Shown: positions 18,008 through 26,069 of the stretch, piece after piece
Position numbering within the stretch: the stretch's first letter is position 1
How the letters are laid out: every line of letters starts with the position of its first letter
NCBI RefSeq assembly: GCF_010993985.1
Contig: NZ_WINH01000006.1
Coordinates: 109,999-173,998, forward strand
Origin: Paraferrimonas sp. SM1919
Lineage (GTDB): Bacteria; Pseudomonadota; Gammaproteobacteria; Enterobacterales; Shewanellaceae
Length of the DNA: 64,000 nucleotides
Reading direction: 5' to 3'
Position numbers and translations under genes: made by a program
The notes under the pieces: generated by a model
Told to the model about the DNA's origin: nothing
Seen by the model: only the letters and a program-made list of their open reading frames with translations
The model's database searches: none

Positions 18008-19615
18008 TTAACTCTCTACCCTTTGTGATGGCGCGGCCAGCGCCATCAATGCCACCAGCAGCATGGCTAACATCATAAAGTACAGAGTAATTTGCAAACC
18101 ATCATTTGCAGCTTTTTGCACAATTTGCGGGTAAGCTTCACGGGTATTTTTAGGCAGGCTGGCAACAAACTGAGCTTCCTCTTCTGGGCTGATAGTATTA
18201 AAAGTATCCTCCAGCTCAACCACAATCTGGCTGTGCTCGACAGACTCTAAAGTTAACCCCTCTTTTTCAGCATAACTGTCCGTCATACTGGCATATACGG
18301 CACTAAACAAAATTGAGCCCGCAAAGGCGACCGCAAACCCCTGCCCCACGATCTCTTTCATGGTTTCAGATAAACCTGAGGCCGCACCACTGTCTTCGGG
18401 CTTAACCGACATCATAGTGACATTGGTGTATTGCGCCATCACTAATCCTGCACCAATACCCACAATGGTCATTGCCACCAATACATCACTAGGCACCATA
18501 GACAAAGAGGCATGTTGCCCAGTGAGGTACATACCGTAAATCATCACTAGGGCACCAATTATAATGATCCACTTAGGCGCTAACTTACTGGCAAGTTTAG
18601 GGCTAGCAAAAGACACCACAGCTACTGTAATAGCATAGGGCAAGGTGGTTAACGCGGTATCTAAGCCTGACATTTCAGCCCCAGCCTGCAGATATACCGA
18701 ATAGGCAAATAGGAAGCCAGCCCCCACCATAAAGAACAACGCCCCAATCCACATGCCAATACTAAAAGGGATATTCAGTAATAGGCTGCTATCTAATAAC
18801 GGCGAACGCCCCTGTTTTTTCAGTTGATTACCACGATAGATAAACACCAGCGACAACAAGAAACTGGCAAGATAAATAAACGGTACCGGAGACAAGCCCA
18901 ATACTGCCCACTGCATACCCATCATGGCAAATGGGCGTTTTTCAAATATCCAGCCATACTGACCAGCTAGGGTGACGGCATACAAGAACAAGCCAAAACT
19001 CACTACCGATAACAGCACACTTAGTAAATCAATTTCAACCCTTGCGTCTTTATTGGTCTCTGGCAATTTGGCTGACACCAGTAACGTGGCCACCCCCATA
19101 ATGGGTGATAGCGCTAAAGCTATCCGCCAGTTAATCAGATCCGATAACACCCCAACTAACACCGGAGCAAGCGCCGATACCACAGACAGAATCGCGCCAT
19201 AAATACCAAAAGCTTGAGCCCGTTGCTTTCCATGGTAATAATGCATAATTAATGCAATAGAGGTAGGAATGATCAATACCATTCCTGATGGCCAGATCAC
19301 CCCCCAGGCAATACTAAAAGCTAAGGTATTGGGACTTAATACCACTCCAGTTAAACCTAAAGTGTAAATAGCTACACCTAGAACAAATATGCGTTTTTTG
19401 CCAAATTTATCGCCAAGGCGTCCCGCAGTAACCATCAACGAACCCGCTATAAACGACGCTGATACAATGACCGATTGTAATGTAACCACCGTCGTTTGAA
19501 GGTCATTAACGATGGCGTTAATTAACACATTCACTCCAAAACTTGTGATATACATCATCACCATTGATAAAGATATCGCCACCATAGGTAGCCAGCTTTG
19601 ACGCTGTGATTGCAT
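18008..19615 (-). CDS. MFS drug/solute exporter, DHA2 (14-TM) type
   Basis: A 535-residue major facilitator with about 14 membrane segments. GRLGDKFGKKR (about residues 66-76) is the conserved loop between TM2 and TM3, and the GAILSVVSALAPVLVGVLSD segment is the motif C region of antiporters. AGGGGAATAATA precedes the ATG. The periplasmic loop near the C-terminus is longer than in most DHA2 members. The substrate is unknown. It may be co-expressed with the oxidoreductase upstream, though 268 bases separate them. Confidence 0.88.
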   Translation of the reverse strand: MQSQRQSWLPMVAISLSMVMMYITSFGVNVLINAIVNDLQTTVVTLQSVIVSASFIAGSLMVTAGRLGDKFGKKRIFVLGVAIYTLGLTGVVLSPNTLAFSIAWGVIWPSGMVLIIPTSIALIMHYYHGKQRAQAFGIYGAILSVVSALAPVLVGVLSDLINWRIALALSPIMGVATLLVSAKLPETNKDARVEIDLLSVLLSVVSFGLFLYAVTLAGQYGWIFEKRPFAMMGMQWAVLGLSPVPFIYLASFLLSLVFIYRGNQLKKQGRSPLLDSSLLLNIPFSIGMWIGALFFMVGAGFLFAYSVYLQAGAEMSGLDTALTTLPYAITVAVVSFASPKLASKLAPKWIIIIGALVMIYGMYLTGQHASLSMVPSDVLVAMTIVGIGAGLVMAQYTNVTMMSVKPEDSGAASGLSETMKEIVGQGFAVAFAGSILFSAVYASMTDSYAEKEGLTLESVEHSQIVVELEDTFNTISPEEEAQFVASLPKNTREAYPQIVQKAANDGLQITLYFMMLAMLLVALMALAAPSQRVES

Positions 19616-19883
19616 TATTATTCCCCTAACTGAAGATATTGTTTATTTGCTTGATAAGCATAGCAAAAGTTAACAAATAAACCTTTACCTTTTAGGGTAT
19701 ATGCGGTCCATATTGAGTCTCGAATTAGCTTTGTTATTATCTCTGTGAGCCACCTTTGCAGGCGAATGGCTGTCCTCGGCTGTACTGCAGCATCAAGTTA
19801 GCAAATATGCGCTTCTGTGCTTGTCCCCCCTGTACATTGCACTCATTTGCTTTAGCCGAAAAACAATCGTCACATTGCAAAAG
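19616..19883. other. Intergenic stretch with a possible coding remnant
   Basis: No complete gene was found. On the plus strand, 19751-19892 reads through without a stop and ends at TAA; it contains FAGEWLSSAVLQ and ALLCLSPLYIALICFS, which look like membrane-protein sequence, but it has no start codon and begins just after a TGA. This may be the tail of a decayed transporter, or chance. On the minus strand TACC-N6-GGTA at 19690-19703 lies upstream of the MFS gene and could be an operator. Confidence 0.3.
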
Positions 19884-20909
19884 CTAAATTAACTTTAATA
19901 GCACTTTACCATCACTTTTGTTGACGCTGTAATGGTCGACTGCTGATTTAAATTCGTCGAAACCAAACTCACCATAAATATCAGTATTAAACACACCTTC
20001 CGCAAACAGCTTTTGCACCTTTTTAGACAACTGATAAATATGCCAAGGGCTAGAGCGATAAAAGTAGTTTGCTAACCAAAAGCCTTCGATCTTTTGGTCT
20101 TTAAAAATAATATCAGACACCACAAATTGGCCACCAATTGGGTCATGGGTATCAGTTAAGCGCCCATATACAATCGCCGTAGTGCCTTTAGGCATAGCGC
20201 GCATGGTCTGTGGTGTGGCACTGTCGGCTACGGCATCTAACAGCACCTTAGCCTGATGCTGCTCACAGGCCTCCTTAAGCTGCCTGTGAAAATCATCGTC
20301 GTTAGAGTTTAATACCACGCTCGCCCCTAAATCATAGAGGGCTTGCTTTTGCGCATCACTGCGTAAAATGGCAATGCTACTCAAACCTAGCATTTTGGCA
20401 TAGCGAATGGCGCCCTTACCCACCTGTGACGCCGCCGCATTAAGGACAATGCCTTTACTGCCTAACTGCCGCGCCCGTTCGACCATACATACAGAGGTGC
20501 AAGGATTGACAATTAAGGTTGAACCCTGCTGCATTGAAATATCATCCCTAAGGGGTAGGCATAAATTGGCCGCGGTAATCGCATAGTCGCTCCATAAACC
20601 ATCCATGCCCGGCTGGGCAGATACCGCCACCCGCTTACCCATTAAATATTTACCATACAAACCAGCGTTGGCCTCAACCACAACGCCACTGCCCTCAAAG
20701 CCAACAAAGGCTCCGTCTTTAGCATCGACGCCGTACTTACCCATTAAATGAACTAAGTCAGAGGGGTTAACGGGGGCATAGTGCATTTTCACCCGAACCT
20801 GTCCCTTTTTTAGAACCGGTAAAGTTTTAGTCTGTTTTTCAATACGATCGGATAATGCTAAATCCGCGCTATCACTTAATTTCAACGCGAATCCTGTTGC
20901 CTGTGCCAT
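19884..20909 (-). CDS. Zinc-type MDR oxidoreductase / quinone or enoyl reductase-like
   Basis: A 341-residue medium-chain dehydrogenase/reductase. An N-terminal GroES-like domain (HYAPVNPSDLVHLMGKYG, VGFEGSGVVVEA) is followed by a Rossmann domain with the NADPH-type motif AAASQVGKGAIRYAKMLG. It lacks the usual zinc-ligand set of alcohol dehydrogenases, so it resembles quinone oxidoreductases or mitochondrial-type trans-2-enoyl reductases. AAGGGGAC precedes the start. A perfect 16-bp palindrome lies about 50 bases upstream. The substrate is not known. Confidence 0.82.
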   Translation of the reverse strand: MAQATGFALKLSDSADLALSDRIEKQTKTLPVLKKGQVRVKMHYAPVNPSDLVHLMGKYGVDAKDGAFVGFEGSGVVVEANAGLYGKYLMGKRVAVSAQPGMDGLWSDYAITAANLCLPLRDDISMQQGSTLIVNPCTSVCMVERARQLGSKGIVLNAAASQVGKGAIRYAKMLGLSSIAILRSDAQKQALYDLGASVVLNSNDDDFHRQLKEACEQHQAKVLLDAVADSATPQTMRAMPKGTTAIVYGRLTDTHDPIGGQFVVSDIIFKDQKIEGFWLANYFYRSSPWHIYQLSKKVQKLFAEGVFNTDIYGEFGFDEFKSAVDHYSVNKSDGKVLLKLI

Positions 20910-20958
20910 AAAAAAGTCCCCTTTATCGGTAATATGCTGCCCAGCATCTAGCCTAACT

Positions 20959-20974
20959 TAGAGTGATCACTCTA
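20959..20974. promoter_or_regulatory. Perfect 16-bp palindrome, likely repressor operator
   Basis: TAGAGTGATCACTCTA is fully self-complementary and lies about 50 bases before the oxidoreductase start. Its length and symmetry fit TetR-family operators. No TetR gene is adjacent, so the regulator is unknown. Confidence 0.55.
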
Positions 20975-21005
20975 GTAAAATTATTGTTAAAAAAACTTGA
21001 CCGCA

Positions 21006-21047
21006 TTGACTACAAGTGTAATCTTAAATATAAATTACATTCGTAAT
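21006..21047 (+). promoter_or_regulatory. Promoter with BlaI/CopY-type operators
   Basis: TTGACT (21006-21011), a 17-base spacer and TATAAA (21029-21034) make a near-consensus sigma-70 promoter. TACAAGTGTA (21011-21020) in the spacer matches the TACA-N2-TGTA box bound by BlaI/MecI/CopY winged-helix repressors. A second dyad, ATTAC-ATTC-GTAAT (21034-21047), covers the end of the -10. The regulator gene itself starts at 21070, which indicates autoregulation. Confidence 0.75.
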
Positions 21048-21069
21048 CGATAATAACTAAGGCAAAAAC

Positions 21070-21444
21070 ATGATTGAAGTGAGCAAAACCGAAGAAGAAG
21101 TTCTCAACGCCCTGTGGCAAGCACACCCAACCAGTGCCAGTGAGTTAATTACTAGACTCAATCAAACTAAGCCCTGGCATGAAAAAACTGCTAAAACTTT
21201 GCTAAACCGCCTAGTAAAAAAACAGGCGGTAGGCTTTGAAAAACAAGGGCGCAGTTATTTGTATTTCCCACTGATTGAAAAACAAGATTACGCCGTATCC
21301 CAATCCCAAGGTTTTTTAGATCGCCTGTTCAACGGCAAATTAGCCCCTTTAGTGGCGGGGTTCTCTAAAACCGAGCAACTAAAGCGGGAAGACATTGATG
21401 AGCTTAAACAAATCATCAAAGATTGGGAGCAAAAAAATGATTAG
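21070..21444 (+). CDS. BlaI/MecI/CopY family transcriptional repressor
   Basis: A 124-residue winged-helix protein. It begins EVSKTEEEVLNALWQAHPTSASEL and continues with KPWHEKTAKTLLNRLVKKQAVGFEKQGRSYLYFP, the DNA-binding block of the BlaI family. The C-terminal part (about residues 75-124) would dimerise and carry the site cut on induction. It overlaps the M56 peptidase gene by eight bases, the classic repressor-sensor pair, and its own promoter carries TACA-N2-TGTA operators. Confidence 0.93.
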   Translation: MIEVSKTEEEVLNALWQAHPTSASELITRLNQTKPWHEKTAKTLLNRLVKKQAVGFEKQGRSYLYFPLIEKQDYAVSQSQGFLDRLFNGKLAPLVAGFSKTEQLKREDIDELKQIIKDWEQKND

Positions 21445-22624
21445 CCTACAACTGCTGCTGCCATTTAGCCTATGCGCTGCACTGCTACTTATCGGCCACA
21501 AACTTTTTAACCGCTATCTTAGCGCCACCAGCTTGTATTTAAGCTGGGCGTTACTGCCGATGAGCTGTGTTGGCTATGCATTGGCAAGCCAGTATATAAA
21601 AGCACCTATTAGTGAATTTACTGTGGTCAATCAAATCAGCCATGATTCTCAGCAATGGTTATTACAAACCAGTGATACTCAATTTTGGTGGCTACTGCCA
21701 TTGGTCAGCGTAATCATTATTATTGTCACTCTGATGGGTCATATTGGCTTTGTTCGCAAGCTTACACCTGAGCCTTACACCCAAATATCGGGCGAGGCCA
21801 TTCACCACAGCGACCAAGCCAGTAGCCCAATGTTAGTTGGCCTGCTTAAACCTAAATTAATTGTCAATCAGCAACGCTTTGCCAGTCATTCAAAGCAAGT
21901 CCAGCAACTGATCATCCGCCATGAATTGCAACACAAACACCGCCTAGACAACCTTTGGAACCTGTGTGCTTTCGTACTGTTAGCCCTTATGTGGTTTAAC
22001 CCTTTGGCCTGGATGTGTTACCGGCAGTTTAGGCAGCAACAAGAACTTAGCTGTGATGAGCAAGTGCTTAAACAAGCAAACAAACAAACCAAAATTGATT
22101 ACTCCCAAGCTCTCGTGGAAGTTGCCGCCAACAACCTTTACAAGCCGTTTGAGCGACTGCTAATGGCAAATTACGGTGATAAACACACCCTAAAACAGAG
22201 GTTATTGAATATGCAAAAAAACACTCGTCCATCCAAGCTGGCAGCAAGCGCATTTATGGGTGCTGCAATTACCCTATTATCTGGCATTAGTTATGCGGGA
22301 ATAGCCCCAAAGGCCAAAGGGCCAGCGCCAACCGTTCGCATCGAGCCCGGATACCCAATCGCGGCAGCTCAACAAAGAATTGAAGGCCATGTGGTCATGA
22401 AATTCGATATTAGCGCGGCAGGCAAGGTTAGTAATGTCAGTGTTATCGACAGTCAACCTGAAGGGATATTCGATAAAGAAGCCGTTAAAGCATTGCAACA
22501 GTGGCAATACCAACCAAGTCAGGCTGGTGCCCAAGGAACTCAGATACAACTTAACTTTAGATTAGGCTCAGAACCATTATTAAAAACAGACTCGATTGAA
22601 ACCCTAAAAGTAAGTAATCACTAA
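21437..22624 (+). CDS. M56 (BlaR1-like) membrane peptidase with TonB C-terminal domain
   Basis: A 395-residue protein. The N-terminal half has four or five membrane segments and the zinc peptidase motif HELQH at residues 162-166 (M56 family, as in BlaR1/MecR1), with a downstream Glu in QQQELSCDE. Another membrane segment at about 273-290 leads to a periplasmic TonB-like domain (GYPIAAAQQRIEGHVVMKF to the end). There is no penicillin-binding sensor domain, so beta-lactam is unlikely to be the signal. The start at 21437 overlaps the repressor gene. The repressor is presumably the substrate. Confidence 0.88.
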   Translation: MISLQLLLPFSLCAALLLIGHKLFNRYLSATSLYLSWALLPMSCVGYALASQYIKAPISEFTVVNQISHDSQQWLLQTSDTQFWWLLPLVSVIIIIVTLMGHIGFVRKLTPEPYTQISGEAIHHSDQASSPMLVGLLKPKLIVNQQRFASHSKQVQQLIIRHELQHKHRLDNLWNLCAFVLLALMWFNPLAWMCYRQFRQQQELSCDEQVLKQANKQTKIDYSQALVEVAANNLYKPFERLLMANYGDKHTLKQRLLNMQKNTRPSKLAASAFMGAAITLLSGISYAGIAPKAKGPAPTVRIEPGYPIAAAQQRIEGHVVMKFDISAAGKVSNVSVIDSQPEGIFDKEAVKALQQWQYQPSQAGAQGTQIQLNFRLGSEPLLKTDSIETLKVSNH

Positions 22625-22631
22625 ACTCTGT

Positions 22632-22662
22632 AACCGCGGCTTAAAGCTGCGGTTTATTTTTT
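22632..22662 (+). terminator. Intrinsic terminator after the M56-TonB gene
   Basis: AACCGCGGC and GCTGCGGTT (one mismatch) form a stem with a TTAAA loop, followed by TATTTTTT. Confidence 0.8.
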
Positions 22663-22754
22663 AAACGTTCGAATTATTTTATTTTACCTACCGCAAAATA
22701 TGTCGCCTTAGTTAGTGGTAACTAATTTAGAAGTTTTTAAAGGTCATTGAAAGT

Positions 22755-23309
22755 ATGCGTATTTCAAAAATTTTGCTAGCAGCACTGACTGGCTGCGCAT
22801 TATCCGCTCACGCTGAAGGGTTTCATGTTGGTTTAGCCACTGCATTTTCAGACCTTCCTGTAGACAGCTCCAATGTTGCTGCGCCACCACTTGTAGCCGC
22901 ACCCGATACAGTGGATACCACCCTATTTGGCATTAAAGCAGAGCGAACCCTAACTGAAAATTTTGCTGCAGAAGCTCGGTTAATGTTAGGGGCAATGACC
23001 ACCATTAAAAGCCAGTTTTCTGAAGCGTCCTTGGGGGTAAGTTCCTATGCCAGTGTTTTTATTAAAAACAGCTATGACAATACCATGACGATTAACCCTT
23101 ATCTTATTATCGGCGCTGCTATAGCGAGTGTGCAGTCGAGTAACTCTGAGCAAGCAAATTCGCAAACTATCCAAGGGTTAACTTATGGAATTGGGGTTGA
23201 TTTTGACGTTATTGAGGGGCATAAGGTCTCTTTCGAATTTATTGATCTACTCAATAAAGACCGCACATCCATGGAAGGCTTCTCTCTGAGTTATGGGTAT
23301 AGGTTTTAA
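22755..23309 (+). CDS. Outer-membrane beta-barrel protein, OmpA/OmpW-like
   Basis: A 184-residue secreted protein. MRISKILLAALTGCALSAHA is a signal peptide, the mature chain starts EGFHVGLATAFSDLP, and it ends SLSYGYRF with a terminal Phe. Alternating strands and the length fit an eight-stranded barrel such as the porin-family or OmpA-like beta-barrel domain. AAAGGTCATTGAAAGT precedes the start. No partner gene was identified. Confidence 0.75.
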   Translation: MRISKILLAALTGCALSAHAEGFHVGLATAFSDLPVDSSNVAAPPLVAAPDTVDTTLFGIKAERTLTENFAAEARLMLGAMTTIKSQFSEASLGVSSYASVFIKNSYDNTMTINPYLIIGAAIASVQSSNSEQANSQTIQGLTYGIGVDFDVIEGHKVSFEFIDLLNKDRTSMEGFSLSYGYRF

Positions 23310-23324
23310 GGGATTCGAGGGAGC

Positions 23325-23408
23325 GAGGGCGCTTCGCTTCGAGAGCGGCTTCGCCTGCGAGAACGCTACTTCGTAGCTCGAGGGATTACGGATTACGGAT
23401 TACGGATT
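23325..23408. repeat. Degenerate hairpin repeats and GGATTAC heptamer array
   Basis: Three adjacent units of about 19 bases each begin GAG and contain a small TTC-loop hairpin (for example GCTAC-TTC-GTAGC). They are followed at 23383-23408 by 3.7 copies of GGATTAC. The block starts 16 bases after the barrel gene and looks like REP-type intergenic repeat material. Confidence 0.65.
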
Positions 23409-23463
23409 TTTCAGTATTCGGTTATCCGTATTCCGCAGCCAACAAAATCCCTCACCATCTTAA

Positions 23464-23486
23464 AATGCAAGCTAAAGGCTTGCATT
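23464..23486 (-). terminator. Hairpin after the 71-aa ORF
   Basis: AATGCAAGC and GCTTGCATT form a perfect 9-bp stem with a five-base loop. On the minus strand it is followed by TTTT and lies 24 bases past the stop of the small gene at 23510. Confidence 0.6.
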
Positions 23487-23509
23487 GTTAGCATTTCGCA
23501 GTTAAACAA

Positions 23510-23725
23510 TTACTTCCAAGCTCTTAAACCATATCTCAATCTCTCATTAGTTAGATCAAATCTCAGATTTTTTATCAAATTATTATAAGGTTCAGTGAAC
23601 CAAACTAAATTTAAATATCTATTTGTATCAGTAGTATCTAACCATGAGCAGTCCAATTTAGAATCTTGTAAAACTAACTTATAGTCATGATCTTTTTCAA
23701 AAAAGACTTTAATATCCAAAAACAT
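23510..23725 (-). CDS. Small hypothetical protein (71 aa)
   Basis: The start is preceded by TAGGAGAAA, a strong ribosome site, and a terminator-like hairpin follows the stop, which favours a real gene. The product (MFLDIKVFFEKDHDYKL to YGLRAWK) is mixed charged and aromatic with no signal peptide or membrane segment. I do not recognise a family. It could be a complete cassette-type gene or the remnant of a larger one. Base composition is more AT-rich than its neighbours, consistent with acquired DNA. Confidence 0.45.
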   Translation of the reverse strand: MFLDIKVFFEKDHDYKLVLQDSKLDCSWLDTTDTNRYLNLVWFTEPYNNLIKNLRFDLTNERLRYGLRAWK

Positions 23726-24013
23726 TTTCTCCTACAAGCCGCGCGAAATCAGTACAAGGCAGCTAGCTTTCTAAGCCCGTTTTTGCAAGGCTAGCGAAGA
23801 AAGTTCAAGGCAGTAAACAAAGCTAGCCCGTTGAGCTTAGTTCGCTAAGTGATGCGGGTAGCTTTGTGAAACTAACGCAGAAATTTCGATGCTAATGCAG
23901 CAAAAAGGGAGTTTGGTGCGTTAGATGACTCGGGTTAGGAAGTGCAGCGAACGCAGTAATGATGATGCTGGCGCAGTAGTGCACCAGCTATAACAGAAAA
24001 AGCTAAAAATCTT
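23726..24013. other. Non-coding accessory stretch
   Basis: No gene was found. It contains an imperfect internal duplication (CAAGGCAG-type units near 23757 and 23809, each followed by an AAGCTAGCCCG-like string) and CTAACGCA / TGCGTTAG inverted repeats about 45 bases apart (23875 to 23929). A hairpin, GCTGG-N12-CCAGC (23967-23988), corresponds in position to the hairpin after the intact nfeD at 26027. Confidence 0.5.
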
Positions 24014-24105
24014 TTTACTTAACTTTCAGCTCAATGCCGCTCATCTCGACAATGGTGGCGGAAGTTCCTGGCTCAATGGGAGTTTGGTCGGCATCAACCA
24101 ACTTG
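24014..24105. repeat. 92-bp perfect direct repeat, left copy
   Basis: This 92-base stretch is identical to 26070-26161, which is the 3' end of nfeD. The identity stops abruptly on both sides, but recognisable diverged homology continues outward. Confidence 0.95.
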
Positions 24106-24152
24106 CCCACCATCGACATCCGACCACTTCGCCTTGTCGCTGCTAGGGCTTA
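24014..24152 (-). pseudogene. Fragment of an nfeD 3' end
   Basis: On the minus strand this encodes the last 30 residues of NfeD (KLVDADQTPIEPG to ELKVK) without change. Upstream of that, VSPSSDKAKWSDVD aligns with VSATGGKVRWSGVD of the intact protein, but with many substitutions and a one-base indel just before the identical part. The rest of the gene is missing. It is therefore a remnant of a second, diverged nfeD allele whose last 92 bases have been made identical to the intact copy. Confidence 0.8.
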
Positions 24153-24301
24153 CCACCCCTGATAAACGCAGGACAAAAAAACGTTTATCAAATCTTTAAA
24201 TAACCCTATACAATTATATACAAGTTGTTGATAAATATAATTATTTACAGAAATAAAAAGCATATATATCATGAACAATAGTTCTTAAAAGGAGTTATAA
24301 A

Positions 24302-24703
24302 ATGAAAATTAATAAGAAACTAATCTTAGCTGCTGGTGCAGCTGCAACCTTGTTATTATCAGGCTGTGCAACACACCCTGACCGTATAAAAACAGGTTTC
24401 ACGCAATCATCAAAGTTTAAAGCCCTATCTTGTCCAGACCTTGTGACACAATCGGATGAAATTGCAAATCGTTCAGCAGTGCTTTATCAAAATCTAAAGT
24501 CAACGGCTAACACTGACTCAGCCCAATTTGCAATCGGTCTACTATTATTCTGGCCTGCTTGGTTATTCTTAGAAGGTGGTGATGGTGCGGAGGCTGCTGA
24601 ATACTCACGTCTACAAGGTGATTATAAAGCAATGCAAGAAGCAGCAAAGTCTAAGCAATGTGATACTCAATTAGCTTCATTTGAAAGTCGCGTTAAACTA
24701 TAA
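24302..24703 (+). CDS. Small lipoprotein, unknown function
   Basis: A 133-residue lipoprotein with lipobox LLLSGC, predicted lipidated Cys at residue 22. AAGGAG lies seven bases before the ATG. The middle carries a hydrophobic segment, FAIGLLLFWPAWLFLEGGDG, which is a hallmark of a family of small lipoproteins found mainly in accessory DNA, and the tail is helical with a second Cys (KSKQCD). It lies between the two nfeD repeat copies together with the next lipoprotein. The role is unknown. Confidence 0.8.
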   Translation: MKINKKLILAAGAAATLLLSGCATHPDRIKTGFTQSSKFKALSCPDLVTQSDEIANRSAVLYQNLKSTANTDSAQFAIGLLLFWPAWLFLEGGDGAEAAEYSRLQGDYKAMQEAAKSKQCDTQLASFESRVKL

Positions 24704-24714
24704 ATTTTTAATAG

Positions 24715-24758
24715 AAATTAATGCGGACAAAATTTTTAATTTTGGGCCGCATTAATTT
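24715..24758 (+). terminator. Long two-part hairpin between the two lipoprotein genes
   Basis: AAATTAATGCGG and CCGCATTAATTT form 12-bp perfect arms, and inside them CAAAATT / AATTTTG forms a further 7-bp stem. There is no long T run, so it may attenuate transcription or stabilise the upstream mRNA rather than stop all transcription. Confidence 0.6.
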
Positions 24759-24773
24759 CATGGGTAATATTTT

Positions 24774-25667
24774 ATGAATTCAAAATTTTTCTTGGTCGTT
24801 ATAGCTTCAATTTTAGCTAGTGGATGCGCCTCTCCAAACTATCAAAACTTTCCAATTACTGCAGATAATAAAGCCAAACATAATATTCAAATAATTGACA
24901 AAGAGTTTGAAGAAAATCATTTCATTAAGAAGATTTCCGAAAATGAAGTTCTATATAGCCAGAATAATGGTGGTTCGGCAGCTGCAGGCGCTTTTGGTTT
25001 AATTGGTGCGCTAACTAACATAGCTCTAATTAACTCTCAAACCAATAAAGATGTTGAAGCAATTAAAGGTAAGTTTGATGTTAACCCATCAAAGATGCTT
25101 AAAAAAGCAATAAAGGACAATCCGGCAGGTGATGTACACTTTACTGATGAATTTAAACAATCAGACATTCAAGTTCATCCTTATGTCCTTATAAAGAAAG
25201 TAGAAAAGAATGATGCTACGCAATTGCATTTTGCTTCAGCGGTAAAAGTTCAAGTTCCACTTGACAGTAAAAAAAATTGGTATGGTAGATATTTTTATAT
25301 CACTGATACAACAATTACCCTTTCTGAGCTAAGTGCTGGGATTTCTGATAAGTTATCTAAGAAAATAAAATCAGAGCTACAGCAAGGTTTTGCTGAAGTG
25401 ATAAAAATGTATGATGAAGACAGGAAGTCAGAGCTTTCAAATGCAAAACCAGGCACTGTTCGTTCTGAATACCTCACTCCGGGCTTCCCAATTGATCTAT
25501 TCGCGGAAGAAGTATCAAGAATTGATGGACGAGTTATTTTCACAACTAATAACGGTTCTTTCTCAATGCCAGAATCTGAAATATTAATAACTTACACAAA
25601 GTCTAAAAAAGATAAAAAGTCACAAAACAAAGTTATAGCTAAGGAAAAAGAACCAACTAAGCTATAA
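24774..25667 (+). CDS. Lipoprotein, unknown function (297 aa)
   Basis: It begins MNSKFFLVVIASILASGCAS, a signal peptide with lipobox LASGC (Cys18). A short Gly/Ala-rich hydrophobic stretch (GGSAAAGAFGLIGALTNIAL, about residues 64-83) could insert into a membrane. The rest is hydrophilic and Lys-rich. I do not recognise a family. It lies 70 bases after the first lipoprotein, beyond the long hairpin, and its AT-rich codon use resembles that gene rather than the housekeeping genes nearby. Both look acquired as a unit. Confidence 0.75.
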   Translation: MNSKFFLVVIASILASGCASPNYQNFPITADNKAKHNIQIIDKEFEENHFIKKISENEVLYSQNNGGSAAAGAFGLIGALTNIALINSQTNKDVEAIKGKFDVNPSKMLKKAIKDNPAGDVHFTDEFKQSDIQVHPYVLIKKVEKNDATQLHFASAVKVQVPLDSKKNWYGRYFYITDTTITLSELSAGISDKLSKKIKSELQQGFAEVIKMYDEDRKSELSNAKPGTVRSEYLTPGFPIDLFAEEVSRIDGRVIFTTNNGSFSMPESEILITYTKSKKDKKSQNKVIAKEKEPTKL

Positions 25668-26026
25668 CAAATATATCAACGTTTAAATTACGAGCCATAT
25701 ATTTTTGTAAAATATAAAGTGAGCAAACCAACTGCTCACTTTACAATTAAATATTTAGCATGCAATAAAAAACCCAACATATTTAAAACTTTAAAACTAC
25801 CACCTAAAATTATTAAATAAATCCTATATAAAAAATAAACGATTCAAGCCAAAAAGCTTATTTTTCATCATTTTACTCTTTATAAATTAAAACCAGCACT
25901 AAAATTTTGCTTGCCTACATGTGATACTAATAAACCAGCGTATCCAAAGCTAATACAACAAAAGAAAAGTGGGACACGCCAATAGGCAGGGGGAGATCAT
26001 AAAATCAAGTGAGTAATGATGATACA
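25668..26026. other. AT-rich intergenic region without a recognised gene
   Basis: Very AT-rich up to about 25930, with stops in every frame and no convincing ribosome site. Nothing identifiable was seen apart from homology of its right end (AGTAATGATGAT, 26012-26023) with 23955-23966, which marks the outer edge of the duplicated nfeD downstream region. Confidence 0.6.
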
Positions 26027-26048
26027 GAGGCCGCAATGCAGCGACCTC
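26027..26048 (-). terminator. Hairpin after nfeD
   Basis: GAGGCCGC and GCGACCTC pair (one G-U) around AATGCA, 23 bases past the nfeD stop. There is no T run on the minus strand, so it is only a candidate terminator or mRNA end. Confidence 0.5.
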
Positions 26049-26069
26049 AATTTAAAAGCAAAAGTTATC

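Noticed and set aside
23874..23935. Integron attC-like site
   Set aside because: CTAACGCA and TGCGTTAG are inverted and GTTAGAT fits a core site, but the inner boxes are not convincing, there is no array of cassettes and no integrase.
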